NCBI RefSeq assembly: GCF_036670025.1
Contig: NZ_CP137640.1
Location: forward strand, 778,001 to 842,000
DNA from: Bacillus_BD oryzisoli
GTDB taxonomy: Bacteria; Bacillota; Bacilli; Bacillales; Cytobacillaceae
Direction of reading: 5' to 3'
Length of the DNA: 64,000 bases
The position numbers and the translations under genes are program-made. This document shows positions 35,655 through 43,969 of the stretch, piece after piece (position 1 is the stretch's first letter; each line of letters starts with the position of its first letter). The notes under the pieces were generated by a model. The model did not search any database and had not been told where the DNA came from. It saw only the letters and a list, made by a program, of their open reading frames with translations.

Positions 35655-36869
35655 TTATTTTTTTAATACAGCTTGTAATTCATTGGACTTTTCCCACTCG
35701 ATAGGTAATCCTACGTAATTTTCAGCAATCATTGTTAAGCCGGCTTCATATGAAGTATAGTAATCAAGGTCTGCCAGCTGAATACCACGTTCAAAAGAGT
35801 CAAGGTTTGGATTCGCATGAAGAAGCTTTGTCATGAAGGAAGAGAAGCGTTCTGCTTTCCACACACGACGAAGGCATATTTCTGAATATCTATCTAGTAT
35901 ATCGGTGCTGCCAGTTTGATAGAATTCGGTAATTCCACGAGCCATTACTTTAACATCAGTAGCGGCTAAATTAAGTCCTTTCGCTCCCGTAGGGGGAACA
36001 GTATGAGCGGCATCACCTGCGATAAATAGGCGGCCATGCTGCATGGTTTCACAAATGAAACTACGCATTTGGATAATTCCTTTTGAGTTAATCGGTCCAT
36101 CTGGTATCTGCCATCCATCATGGGTCTTTGTTCTTTCGTTTAATTCTGTCCAAATTCGATCATCTGACCAATTAGTGATATCATCGTTTGCATCCACTTG
36201 TAAATAATGACGTTGTAAAATTGGAGTACGTGTACTTAATAAAGCAAACCCTTTATCATGGTTGGCATAAATGAGTTCATCTGCTGCTGGTGCAGAATCA
36301 GATAGTATGCCTAACCAGCCATCCTTATAGATATGGAGATGTTCTTTCCTAATATTATCAGGAATCGCTTTACGGCTTGGTCCATGAAAACCGTCGCAGC
36401 CGGCAATAAAATCACAAACCAATTCTTCGTCCATGCCATTTTTACGGTATCTTATTTTTGGCTGATCTGTATCGATGTCATGTAATGTGACATCCTCTAC
36501 GTCAAAGATAATATCTTTGCCATTTTTGTAACGAGCGTTCACTAAGTCGATAATGACTTCATGCTGCGGATACACGACGACTTGCTTTCCTCCAGAGTAT
36601 TTTTTTAGATCAATACGGCGTCTTTGGCCATTGAACTGAAAGTAGTTGCCATCATGAAAATAACCTTCACGATCCATCCGATCGCCTACACCAATTTCTC
36701 TTAAAATATCAATTGTCGTTTGTTCCAGAATTCCTGCCTTTACTGTTCCCTCAATATTGTCTCTTGATTTACGTTCTAAGATAACAGAATCAATCCCTTG
36801 TTGATGAAGATATTGTGCAAGAATAAGCCCAGCTGGTCCAGCTCCAATAATCCCTACTTGTGTTCGCAT
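35655..36869 (-). CDS. pobA: 4-hydroxybenzoate 3-monooxygenase
   Basis: A 404-residue flavoprotein hydroxylase. It has the N-terminal FAD-binding GIIGAGPAGL, a central DG motif (AGCDGFHGPSRK) and the late GDAAHTVPPTGAKGLNLA motif. Length and the start VKAGILEQ agree with PobA, which turns 4-hydroxybenzoate into protocatechuate using NADPH and oxygen. It diverges from an aromatic-acid symporter gene, a functionally coherent pair. No ring-cleavage genes or PobR regulator lie in the window. Confidence 0.92.
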   Translation of the reverse strand: MRTQVGIIGAGPAGLILAQYLHQQGIDSVILERKSRDNIEGTVKAGILEQTTIDILREIGVGDRMDREGYFHDGNYFQFNGQRRRIDLKKYSGGKQVVVYPQHEVIIDLVNARYKNGKDIIFDVEDVTLHDIDTDQPKIRYRKNGMDEELVCDFIAGCDGFHGPSRKAIPDNIRKEHLHIYKDGWLGILSDSAPAADELIYANHDKGFALLSTRTPILQRHYLQVDANDDITNWSDDRIWTELNERTKTHDGWQIPDGPINSKGIIQMRSFICETMQHGRLFIAGDAAHTVPPTGAKGLNLAATDVKVMARGITEFYQTGSTDILDRYSEICLRRVWKAERFSSFMTKLLHANPNLDSFERGIQLADLDYYTSYEAGLTMIAENYVGLPIEWEKSNELQAVLKK

Positions 36870-36882
36870 AATTTTATCCCCT

Positions 36883-36897
36883 TTGTAAACGTTTTTA
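36883..36897. promoter_or_regulatory. Possible CcpA (cre) site before pobA
   Basis: TTGTAAACGTTTTTA resembles the cre consensus with a mismatch near its right end. It overlaps the pobA leader 14 bases before the start codon, where it could block transcription when sugars are present. Confidence 0.4.
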
Positions 36898-36936
36898 TTT
36901 TGTTTATAAGGAAATGATATATTAAAAATATTCGGA

Positions 36937-36966
36937 ATAATACAAAGTGTTTCTTATATACGAAAC
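36937..36966 (-). promoter_or_regulatory. pobA promoter with operator-like dyad on its -35
   Basis: On the minus strand TTTCGT (36965-36960) and TATTAT (36942-36937) are 17 bp apart. The dyad TTTCTTATATACGAAAC (36950-36966) covers the -35. The same arrangement is mirrored at 37021-37050. A poor -35 with a dyad on it is the pattern expected of activator- or repressor-controlled promoters. Confidence 0.6.
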
Positions 36967-37020
36967 AAATATTTTTTTGTTTATTCTTAATATTATAAAT
37001 AATCTAAAATAAATAAAAAA

Positions 37021-37050
37021 GTTTCGTATATAAGAAAATAACTATTTTAT
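37021..37050 (+). promoter_or_regulatory. Symporter promoter with the matching operator-like dyad
   Basis: TTTCGT (37022-37027) and TTTTAT (37045-37050) are 17 bp apart. GTTTCGTATATAAGAAA (37021-37037) is the exact inverse complement of 36950-36966, and both copies have a GGAATAA word ten bases beyond the dyad. Confidence 0.6.
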
Positions 37051-37119
37051 TCCAAAAATTATCTATTTATTATTAACACTATCAAAATGATAAAAAATAA
37101 ATATAAAGGAGAAATTAAA

Positions 37120-38487
37120 ATGCGTACTATTGTTGCACAAGACGTTGTTTCTGTAAGTAAATTTAACCGCTTTCATTTACTTGTTTTTATCTGGTGTTTT
37201 TATGCTATAGGTTTTGATGGTTATGATATTGCGATGTATGGTGTCGGATTACCTTGGATGATGGAAGAGTGGAATTTATCCGCACTGCAGGCAGGTGCGG
37301 TTGGAAGTTATTCATTATTTGGGATGATGATAGGTGCCCTCGTCTTAGCTCCGGTTGCTGATAAATTTGGCCGAAAAAACGTCATTGTGATTTGTATGTT
37401 TTTGTTCAGCGCATTTACGTTAGCTGCAGGGCTTTCTCCTAATATTACGTGGTTTACGGTTATGCGTTTTCTAGCTGCGATTGGTATGGGTGGTTTGATG
37501 CCGAATTGTATTTCGCTCATGACAGAGTATTCCCCCAAAAAAAATCGTGCCCTTCTTGTGGGAGCAATTTATATCGGATATGCGCTAGGCGGTATTTTGG
37601 CTTCGTTGATTGGCATGTATTTGATTCCGCTTACAGGCTGGCGTACATTGTACTATATTGGCGCGATTCCACTACTGACGATTCCGTTTTTCATTAAGCA
37701 GTTTCCTGAATCGCTTTCCTATTATTTAGCAAGAAAACAGGTTAGAAAAATAGTTGAAATTCTTAATAAAGTGAAGCCAGATGGAAATTTCACAGAAACA
37801 GATGATTATCAGCTTCATTCAGCAGAAACAGCAGGGAAGGGCTTCCCGGTTAAAAAATTGTTCACCAACAATCGAGCTTTTAGTACAATTGCTATTTGGC
37901 TAGCGATATTCTGCACAATGATGATGGCCTACGGCTTAAATACATGGCTGCCAAAAATGATGCAAGATTCAGGATTTAGTCTCACTTCGAGTTTGTCCTT
38001 TAACATTATGCTTTGCGTTGGCCAAATTGCAGGTACGTTGCTAGGTGGATATTTGGCTGGAAAAGTGGGGCACCGGAAAGTTCTAGTTTCGTTATATTTA
38101 ATAGGTGTTGTGACATTCATTGCATTGAGCGTAACAACGAATGTTGCTCTTGTATACTTTTTAATTTTCTTAGGAGGAGCAAGTACAGTGGGTGTGATGA
38201 ACTTAGGGAATCCGTACATTACTGAATATTATCCGCGTGAAATCCGCGCAACTGGAATGGGTTATGCGCAAGCGATCGGACGGATCGGTTCTATCCTTGC
38301 TCCGACTTTAATCGCCATGATTCTTGTCACGGGGGTCGATCCAAAATTGGCTTTTGCTACATTTGCCGTACCAAGTATTTTGGCAGCTATTGGCTTTGCG
38401 TTAGTTCAAGAGAAGTATGGGTCTTTTGACAAAGTAGTCGGGGAAGATGATGCTGAAAAGGGATCAATGAAAGTAGGTAATGCATAG
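37120..38487 (+). CDS. Aromatic acid:H+ symporter (AAHS/PcaK-type MFS)
   Basis: A 455-residue, 12-segment major facilitator of the AAHS group. Segment 1 contains GFDGYDIAMYGVGLPWM, with the aspartates typical of PcaK/BenK, and loop 2-3 reads APVADKFGRKNVIV. It probably imports 4-hydroxybenzoate for PobA, encoded divergently. The ATG at 37120 has AAAGGAG upstream; the ATG at 37087 has none. A 22-bp-stem terminator follows. Confidence 0.88.
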   Translation: MRTIVAQDVVSVSKFNRFHLLVFIWCFYAIGFDGYDIAMYGVGLPWMMEEWNLSALQAGAVGSYSLFGMMIGALVLAPVADKFGRKNVIVICMFLFSAFTLAAGLSPNITWFTVMRFLAAIGMGGLMPNCISLMTEYSPKKNRALLVGAIYIGYALGGILASLIGMYLIPLTGWRTLYYIGAIPLLTIPFFIKQFPESLSYYLARKQVRKIVEILNKVKPDGNFTETDDYQLHSAETAGKGFPVKKLFTNNRAFSTIAIWLAIFCTMMMAYGLNTWLPKMMQDSGFSLTSSLSFNIMLCVGQIAGTLLGGYLAGKVGHRKVLVSLYLIGVVTFIALSVTTNVALVYFLIFLGGASTVGVMNLGNPYITEYYPREIRATGMGYAQAIGRIGSILAPTLIAMILVTGVDPKLAFATFAVPSILAAIGFALVQEKYGSFDKVVGEDDAEKGSMKVGNA

Positions 38488-38518
38488 GATACTTAGTTAT
38501 CGGATATTATGCGAATTA

Positions 38519-38569
38519 AAAGCGGCTAACTCCTTCTAAATTCAAGCTTTAGAAGGAGTTAGCCGCTTT
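38519..38569 (+). terminator. Long terminator hairpin after the symporter gene
   Basis: 22-base arms 38519-38540 and 38548-38569 are perfectly complementary around a 7-base loop and are followed by ATTT. Confidence 0.8.
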
Positions 38570-38636
38570 ATTTGTTCAGGGAGAGTTAAATCAATAAGGA
38601 AATTGGGATAAATATTACCATTATAATGTTATAAAA

Positions 38637-38659
38637 AATAACGCATTCAATGCGTTATT
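38637..38659. promoter_or_regulatory. Perfect 23-base palindrome upstream of nasD
   Basis: AATAACGCATT-C-AATGCGTTATT has 11-bp arms and a one-base centre. The tiny loop and lack of a T-tail argue for a protein-binding operator rather than a terminator. It is 42 bases upstream of the TnrA box. Confidence 0.5.
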
Positions 38660-38701
38660 AATTTGAAATATGAATATGACTTAAGGAAAAACAAAAAACT
38701 A

Positions 38702-38718
38702 TGTCATATTTTCTTACA
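38702..38718. promoter_or_regulatory. TnrA/GlnR box upstream of nasD
   Basis: TGTCATATTTTCTTACA fits every fixed position of the TnrA consensus TGTNANAWWWTMTNACA. It lies 87 bases before the nasD start, the range expected for TnrA activation under nitrogen limitation. Confidence 0.88.
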
Positions 38719-38804
38719 CGAATATGGATATATAACAAATCTTATCATATGATGAATCCATATTATTCATAGATAACGTCTGTAAATCGATTGGAGGATT
38801 CTAC

Positions 38805-41219
38805 GTGGTAAAACAAAAGCTTGTACTGATTGGGAATGGGATGGCTGGAATTAGGTGTCTAGAAGAAATTCTAAAGATAGAAAAGAATGCGTTTGAAATA
38901 ACGGTTTTTGGAAGTGAAAATCACCCAAACTATGATCGCATTCAATTATCAAAAGTATTGCAGGGAGATACAGCAATAGAAGATATTACGTTAAATGATT
39001 GGAATTGGTACGAACAAAATAATATTCTTCTCCATTCTGGAGAAACGGTAACCCGAATCGATACGGAAAAACAAATCGTAATTTCTGACAAAAATCGTGA
39101 GGTTGCTTACGATAAATTAATTCTTGCAACAGGATCGGTTCCTTTTATACTTCCTCTTCCAGGTGCTGATAAAGAAGGGGTTACTGCTTTCCGGAATATA
39201 GAAGACTGCGAAAAAATGATTGAATACTCAAAAAAGTATAAAAAAGCGGCTGTCATTGGTGGTGGATTATTAGGTCTTGAGGCTGCAAGAGGCCTATTGA
39301 ATCTAGGAATGGAAGTGGATGTTATCCATCTTGCTGATTATTTAATGGAAAGACAATTAGATGAAGCTGCTGCAAACCTGCTCCGAAAGGAACTGGAAAA
39401 GCAGGGGATGAACTTTTTGTTAAGAAAACAAACGCAGGAGATCATCGGTGAAAACAGAGTCGAGGGACTGCGTTTTAGCGATGGGGAAGAAATCAAAGCA
39501 GATCTTGTGGTCATGGCGGTTGGAATTAAACCAAATACAAGTATCGCTATAGAAAGCGGAATTCCGGTCAATCGAGGAATCCTTGTTAATGATTATATGG
39601 AGACAGAGATTTCGAATGTGTTTGCGGTCGGTGAATGTGCAGAGCACCGCGGCATGGTGTATGGGCTAGTTGCACCGCTTTATGAACAAGGGAAAGCATT
39701 GGCTGGGAAAATCTGCAGCATTGATGTGAAGCCTTATGAAGGAACAGTACTTTCTACTAAATTAAAGGTTTCTGGTGTTGATGTTTTCTCAGCCGGAATC
39801 ATTAATGAAGATGAACAAACAAAGGTCATTAAGGAATTTAATGATTGGAAAGGTACTTATAAGAAGATTCTTATTCAGGATGATAAAATTTCAGGCTCCG
39901 TTTTATTTGGTGATACAAAAGAAGGCACGAAGCTGTTGAGTTTGATTAATAAAGGCGCAAATGTATCTGAGTATCTTGAAAAGGATGAAAGTAATGATGC
40001 AGGAGTAAGTTTTGTTGCTTCCCTGCCAAATGATGAAATCATCTGCGGCTGTAATGGTGTAACAAAAGGGGATATTGTAAACGCAATTGAAACGCAAGGT
40101 CTGACAAATATCGACGAAGTAAAAGGCTGTACGAATGCTTCAAGATCATGTGGAGGATGTAAACCGTTAGTAGCTGATATTCTTGAGCTTACATTAGGTG
40201 ATGAATTTAGTAAAGCTAATCAAAAAGAAGCGATTTGCAGTTGTACTACTTTATCACGAGATGAGGTTGTTACAGCTATACGTAATATGAATCTTAAAAC
40301 AACAAGGGAAGTTATGAATGTACTTGAATGGAATACAATCGATGGCTGCTCCAAATGTAAGCCGGCATTGAACTATTATTTAGGCATGATTTATCCGCTT
40401 GAATATGAGGATGAAAAAGAATCGCGCTTTGTAAACGAACGTCTGCATGCCAATATTCAAAAGGATGGTACTTTCTCAGTTGTACCAAGAATGTATGGCG
40501 GTGTGACAAACCCAGAGCAGTTACGGAAAATTGCCGATGTGGCTGAAAAGTATGATGTGAAGTTATTGAAAGTGACTGGCGGACAGCGGATTGATATGTT
40601 CGGTATTGAAAAAGAAGACCTTCCAAAGGTATGGGCTGAACTGGATATGCCGTCAGGGTATGCATATGGTAAAACTCTTCGTACTGTAAAAACATGCGTG
40701 GGTGCAGAGTTTTGCCGATTCGGAACTCAAGATTCTATCGGGCTGGGTATCGCTTTAGAAAAGAAATTTGAACGAATCAGTACTCCTCATAAATTTAAAA
40801 TGGCTGTTTCGGCTTGTCCGAGAAATTGTGCTGAATCAGGTATTAAGGATCTTGGTGTTGTCGGTGTGGACGGCGGATACCAAATTTATGTTGGAGGGAA
40901 CGGTGGAACTGATTTAAGAGCGGCCGATCTATTATGCAAAGTAAAAACAAGTGAAGAAGTAATTGAGATTACCGGAGCTTATTTCCAGTATTATCGTGAA
41001 ACAGGAATCTATTTAGAAAGAACCTCTAAATGGGTTGAGAGAATGGGACTCGATCATATTCGATCTGTGATGGAAGATGATCGAAAACGACTTGAACTAA
41101 ATATACGTTTAGATGAAGCGTTGACTGTAGCGCAAGAACCGTGGAAAGAAATTGTTGAAAGTGAAAGGCTTCAAAAAGAATTATTTGAAAAAGTGAAAAT
41201 TCCGGTAACGGTCGAATAA
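38805..41219 (+). CDS. nasD: Assimilatory nitrite reductase large subunit
   Basis: An 804-residue NirB/NasD flavoprotein. FAD/NAD domains lead (VLIGNGMAGIRCLEEI; AVIGGGLLGLEAARGL), then two BFD-like iron-sulfur domains (ICGCNGVTKG...CTNASRSCGGCKP and ICSCTTLSRD...GCSKCKP), then the siroheme domain with 4Fe-4S cysteines CVGAEFC and CPRNC. It reduces nitrite to ammonia with NAD(P)H. The start is GTG at 38805, with GGAGG seven bases before it. Its TnrA box is upstream; nasE, a nitrite channel and a siroheme-pathway gene follow. Confidence 0.95.
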   Translation: MVKQKLVLIGNGMAGIRCLEEILKIEKNAFEITVFGSENHPNYDRIQLSKVLQGDTAIEDITLNDWNWYEQNNILLHSGETVTRIDTEKQIVISDKNREVAYDKLILATGSVPFILPLPGADKEGVTAFRNIEDCEKMIEYSKKYKKAAVIGGGLLGLEAARGLLNLGMEVDVIHLADYLMERQLDEAAANLLRKELEKQGMNFLLRKQTQEIIGENRVEGLRFSDGEEIKADLVVMAVGIKPNTSIAIESGIPVNRGILVNDYMETEISNVFAVGECAEHRGMVYGLVAPLYEQGKALAGKICSIDVKPYEGTVLSTKLKVSGVDVFSAGIINEDEQTKVIKEFNDWKGTYKKILIQDDKISGSVLFGDTKEGTKLLSLINKGANVSEYLEKDESNDAGVSFVASLPNDEIICGCNGVTKGDIVNAIETQGLTNIDEVKGCTNASRSCGGCKPLVADILELTLGDEFSKANQKEAICSCTTLSRDEVVTAIRNMNLKTTREVMNVLEWNTIDGCSKCKPALNYYLGMIYPLEYEDEKESRFVNERLHANIQKDGTFSVVPRMYGGVTNPEQLRKIADVAEKYDVKLLKVTGGQRIDMFGIEKEDLPKVWAELDMPSGYAYGKTLRTVKTCVGAEFCRFGTQDSIGLGIALEKKFERISTPHKFKMAVSACPRNCAESGIKDLGVVGVDGGYQIYVGGNGGTDLRAADLLCKVKTSEEVIEITGAYFQYYRETGIYLERTSKWVERMGLDHIRSVMEDDRKRLELNIRLDEALTVAQEPWKEIVESERLQKELFEKVKIPVTVE

Positions 41220-41322
41220 AAGGGAACCGGGGGTTGACTCCTGTTTCCATGATATTCGATGAACTATGGGGAGAAGATGATTGCCTGTAAAGACGGGACA
41301 TAATGATCTGGAGGAATAAGTG

Positions 41323-41646
41323 ATGGAAAAAACAAAAACAATTCAGCGAATTAAAGTAGCCGCAGTGGATGAAATCCCACAAAAGTTAGGAAAAACAGTC
41401 CATATAGGTCCACATGAGATAGCGTTATTTCATTTAGAGACAGGGGAATTTCGTGCGATCGAAAATCGCTGTCCTCATAAAGGTGGGGTTCTTGTAGAAG
41501 GAATGGTAAGTGGTGATCATGTATTTTGTCCAATGCATGATTGGAAAATTAACGTAAATGATGGCCAGGTTCAAAAACCGGATAACGGCTGTGTTAAAAC
41601 CTTTAAGGTAGAAGTTGAAAACAATGAAGTTTTTATCGTTCTGTAA
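41323..41646 (+). CDS. nasE: Nitrite reductase small subunit (Rieske)
   Basis: A 107-residue NirD/NasE protein with a Rieske-type 2Fe-2S motif: Cys50-x-His52 and Cys69-x-x-His72 (NRCPHKGG, FCPMHDW). It partners NasD in electron delivery. The ATG at 41323 is eight bases from GGAGG; a GTG at 41320 is also possible. Confidence 0.92.
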   Translation: MEKTKTIQRIKVAAVDEIPQKLGKTVHIGPHEIALFHLETGEFRAIENRCPHKGGVLVEGMVSGDHVFCPMHDWKINVNDGQVQKPDNGCVKTFKVEVENNEVFIVL

Positions 41647-41670
41647 ATAATTCTTGAAAGAAGGAAAATG

Positions 41671-42510
41671 ATGTCATACGTAAATCCAGATCAAGTTGTA
41701 CAAAACATGGTTCAAGCAGGTGCAGCAAAAGCAAAGCTATCTGTTAAAGATATGTTAATTAGAGGTGGCTTAGCCGGGGCGCTTCTCGGCTTTGGTACCA
41801 CCTTGGCATTTACTGCTGAAACACAATCGCAAATGGGCTTTGTTGGTGCACTTTTATTTCCAGCATGCTTTGTGATTGTCATTCTTTTAGGATTAGAGCT
41901 GGTTACAGGAAATTTTGCGCTGCTTCCATTAGCTGTGATGGAAAAGAAAGCTACATGGCAGCAAATGTTGTCAAATTGGTTTTGGGTCATTATCGGACAT
42001 TTAATTGGCGGTGCAGTCTATGCAGTTTTATATGTGATTGCGGCAACTCATTTTGGTCATGTAGATAATCATGCGGTAGCAAAGAAAATTATCAATGTAG
42101 CAGAAGCAAAAACACTAGCCTATTCTTCGTTGGGATTAGAAGGGTTACTTGTCGTTATTGTAAAAGCTATTCTATGTAATTGGATGGTAGCTCTAGGGGC
42201 TGTTCTTGCGATGACATCAAAAGCAACAATTGGAAAAATAGCTGCGATGTGGCTTCCAATATTAATGTTTTTTGCCCAAGGCTTTGAGCATGCGGTCGTA
42301 AATATGTTTGTCATTCCTGCTGGAATTATGCTTGGGGCAAATGTTACGGTTTCTGATTGGTTAGTATGGAATCAGCTTCCGGTTCTTTTTGGGAATCTAA
42401 TTGGCGGGTTTTTATTTACTGGACTAGCATTGTACCTAACACATAGAAAAGCAGTAGCAAAGAAGGCTTTAGAACAATTAGAAATTACACAGCAAGCATC
42501 CAATCTGTAA
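41671..42510 (+). CDS. nirC: Formate/nitrite-family transporter
   Basis: A 279-residue FNT-family channel with six hydrophobic segments and FNT motifs (ARGGLAGALLGFG-like start; LLGLELVTGNFALLPLAV near residue 70; AILCNWMVALG near residue 168). It sits between nitrite reductase and siroheme genes, so nitrite is the likely substrate. The second of two adjacent ATGs (41671) has the better distance from AAGGA. B. subtilis nas lacks this gene in its operon. Confidence 0.9.
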   Translation: MSYVNPDQVVQNMVQAGAAKAKLSVKDMLIRGGLAGALLGFGTTLAFTAETQSQMGFVGALLFPACFVIVILLGLELVTGNFALLPLAVMEKKATWQQMLSNWFWVIIGHLIGGAVYAVLYVIAATHFGHVDNHAVAKKIINVAEAKTLAYSSLGLEGLLVVIVKAILCNWMVALGAVLAMTSKATIGKIAAMWLPILMFFAQGFEHAVVNMFVIPAGIMLGANVTVSDWLVWNQLPVLFGNLIGGFLFTGLALYLTHRKAVAKKALEQLEITQQASNL

Positions 42511-42536
42511 TATGGAAAGAAGAGAGGGGTCATCGA

Positions 42537-43319
42537 ATGGGCAAGGTATATTTAGTCGGAGCAGGTCCTGGAGACCCTGACTTAATAACGATAAAAGGCT
42601 TAAAGTGCATTCAAGAGGCTGATATTATCTTATATGATCGGCTGGTCAATAAAGGCTTACTGGAACACGCAAAAAAAGAGGCAACGTTAATTTATTGCGG
42701 GAAGCTTCCAAAATGTCACACATTAAAACAGGAAAATATTAATCTTTTGCTAGTTAAGCTTGCGAAACAAGGGAAAGTGGTGGCCCGTTTGAAGGGTGGA
42801 GATCCGTTTGTATTTGGCAGAGGTGCTGAAGAAGCAGAGGTTCTCGCTCAAAATGGCATTCCGTTCGAAATTGTTCCAGGAATTACATCGGGAATTGCCG
42901 CTCCTGCATACGCAGGAATACCGGTAACGCACCGGAAAATGGGAAGCTCGTTTGCTGTGGTGACAGGACATGGTGAGAAAGGGAAACCAACTAATATTAA
43001 CTGGAGCAGCTTAGCAGGAATCGATACATTGTTGGTTTATATGGGAATTGGGCATCTGGCTGATATTTGTGATGCTTTGATTCTCCATGGAAAAGAAGCT
43101 GATACACCTGTTGCTTTAGTGAATAGGGGAACTACTGCTAATCAAAAAACCGTTACAGGAACCCTTTCTACGATTGTAGAATTAGCGAGTGTAGAGAAAA
43201 TTGATAACCCCAGCATAATCGTAATTGGTGAGGTTGTCAGATTACGTGAACAAATTGCCTGGTTCAAAGAATTGAGGGCACATGAAAGTGAAATGGTATT
43301 TGCGGATAAAATTATATGA
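42537..43319 (+). CDS. nasF: Uroporphyrinogen-III C-methyltransferase
   Basis: A 260-residue SUMT with the tetrapyrrole-methylase signatures VGAGPGDPDLITIKG at the N-terminus and VARLKGGDPFVFGRGAEE at about residue 82. It makes precorrin-2, the first step to the siroheme that NasD needs. It ends the nasDE operon; the dehydrogenase/ferrochelatase gene of siroheme synthesis is not in this window. Also called CobA or SumT. Confidence 0.93.
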   Translation: MGKVYLVGAGPGDPDLITIKGLKCIQEADIILYDRLVNKGLLEHAKKEATLIYCGKLPKCHTLKQENINLLLVKLAKQGKVVARLKGGDPFVFGRGAEEAEVLAQNGIPFEIVPGITSGIAAPAYAGIPVTHRKMGSSFAVVTGHGEKGKPTNINWSSLAGIDTLLVYMGIGHLADICDALILHGKEADTPVALVNRGTTANQKTVTGTLSTIVELASVEKIDNPSIIVIGEVVRLREQIAWFKELRAHESEMVFADKII

Positions 43320-43326
43320 AAAAGTA

Positions 43327-43365
43327 AAGGACTTCCCTATGGTACAGGGAGGTCCTTGATGTTTT
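43327..43365 (+). terminator. Probable terminator of the nasDE operon
   Basis: AAGGACTTCCCT and AGGGAGGTCCTT pair over 12 positions (with one G-U type pair) around a 7-base loop; the following T-run is weak. Confidence 0.6.
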
Positions 43366-43373
43366 AGGAATAA

Positions 43374-43784
43374 TCAATGCTCTTTTGGTTCATCTGTACC
43401 TTCTAAATCTTCTTTATTAAACCAAAGTGGATCCATGTCATCGACGTCCCCGTTGTAATTGATAAGAATTTCTTCTCCTGCCTTAATATCCTTGTATGCA
43501 AAAAAATCAAACGTGTGGTTGGGGAAGTTAATATCATATGTGGCATTTGGCTCATAGGAATGGTTAAATAACATCCCATATCCCAATAATATGCACGAGT
43601 GGTTTTTCCCATATTCAAATGCATAATCAGCAAGAAGTGTTTTCTCTATATGAATATGTTCATCATTTGGGTAGGGAAGAACGGGTGCAGCATGGAAAAG
43701 TGTCCCCTTTGCAATATCCTGTGTGGCAAATACCCCTCTATTTAGTTCCCCATCACTCAGTTTCGAAGTTTTTACTTCAATCAT
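43374..43784 (-). CDS. SET-domain protein
   Basis: A 136-residue protein consisting of a minimal SET domain: RGVFATQDIAKGTLF (start), GMLFNHSYEPNATY (the NHS motif that contributes to SAM and substrate binding) and IKAGEEILINYNG (the GEE-x-x-x-x-Y motif with the catalytic tyrosine). SET domains methylate protein lysines; bacterial free-standing ones occur in Bacillaceae, mostly without known targets. No partner gene is adjacent. Confidence 0.88.
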   Translation of the reverse strand: MIEVKTSKLSDGELNRGVFATQDIAKGTLFHAAPVLPYPNDEHIHIEKTLLADYAFEYGKNHSCILLGYGMLFNHSYEPNATYDINFPNHTFDFFAYKDIKAGEEILINYNGDVDDMDPLWFNKEDLEGTDEPKEH

Positions 43785-43910
43785 ATTTCATCACCTGTTC
43801 ATATTTTATAGTTAGACTTAAGTGTGAACGATAAAAAGATTGAAAGCAACAATATTATGTAGTTTATTTTTTGCAATCCGTTAGATATCATACTATTAGC
43901 ATAGATGAAT

Positions 43911-43957
43911 AAAAAAGATGTAAGTTGGTTTTTAAAGCCAAGCTTACATCTTTTTCA
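43911..43957 (-). terminator. Terminator of the phosphatase gene
   Basis: AAAAAGATGTAAG and CTTACATCTTTTT arms with inner TTGG/CCAA pairing between the phosphatase (-) and SET genes. Confidence 0.8.
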
Positions 43958-43969
43958 AACTTATTAAAC

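Larger units (their letters stand above)
38488..38804. promoter_or_regulatory. Intergenic region upstream of nasD
   Basis: This 317-base gap holds, in order, a 22-bp-arm hairpin, a 23-base palindrome and a perfect TnrA box, described separately. No gene is visible in it. Confidence 0.7.
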
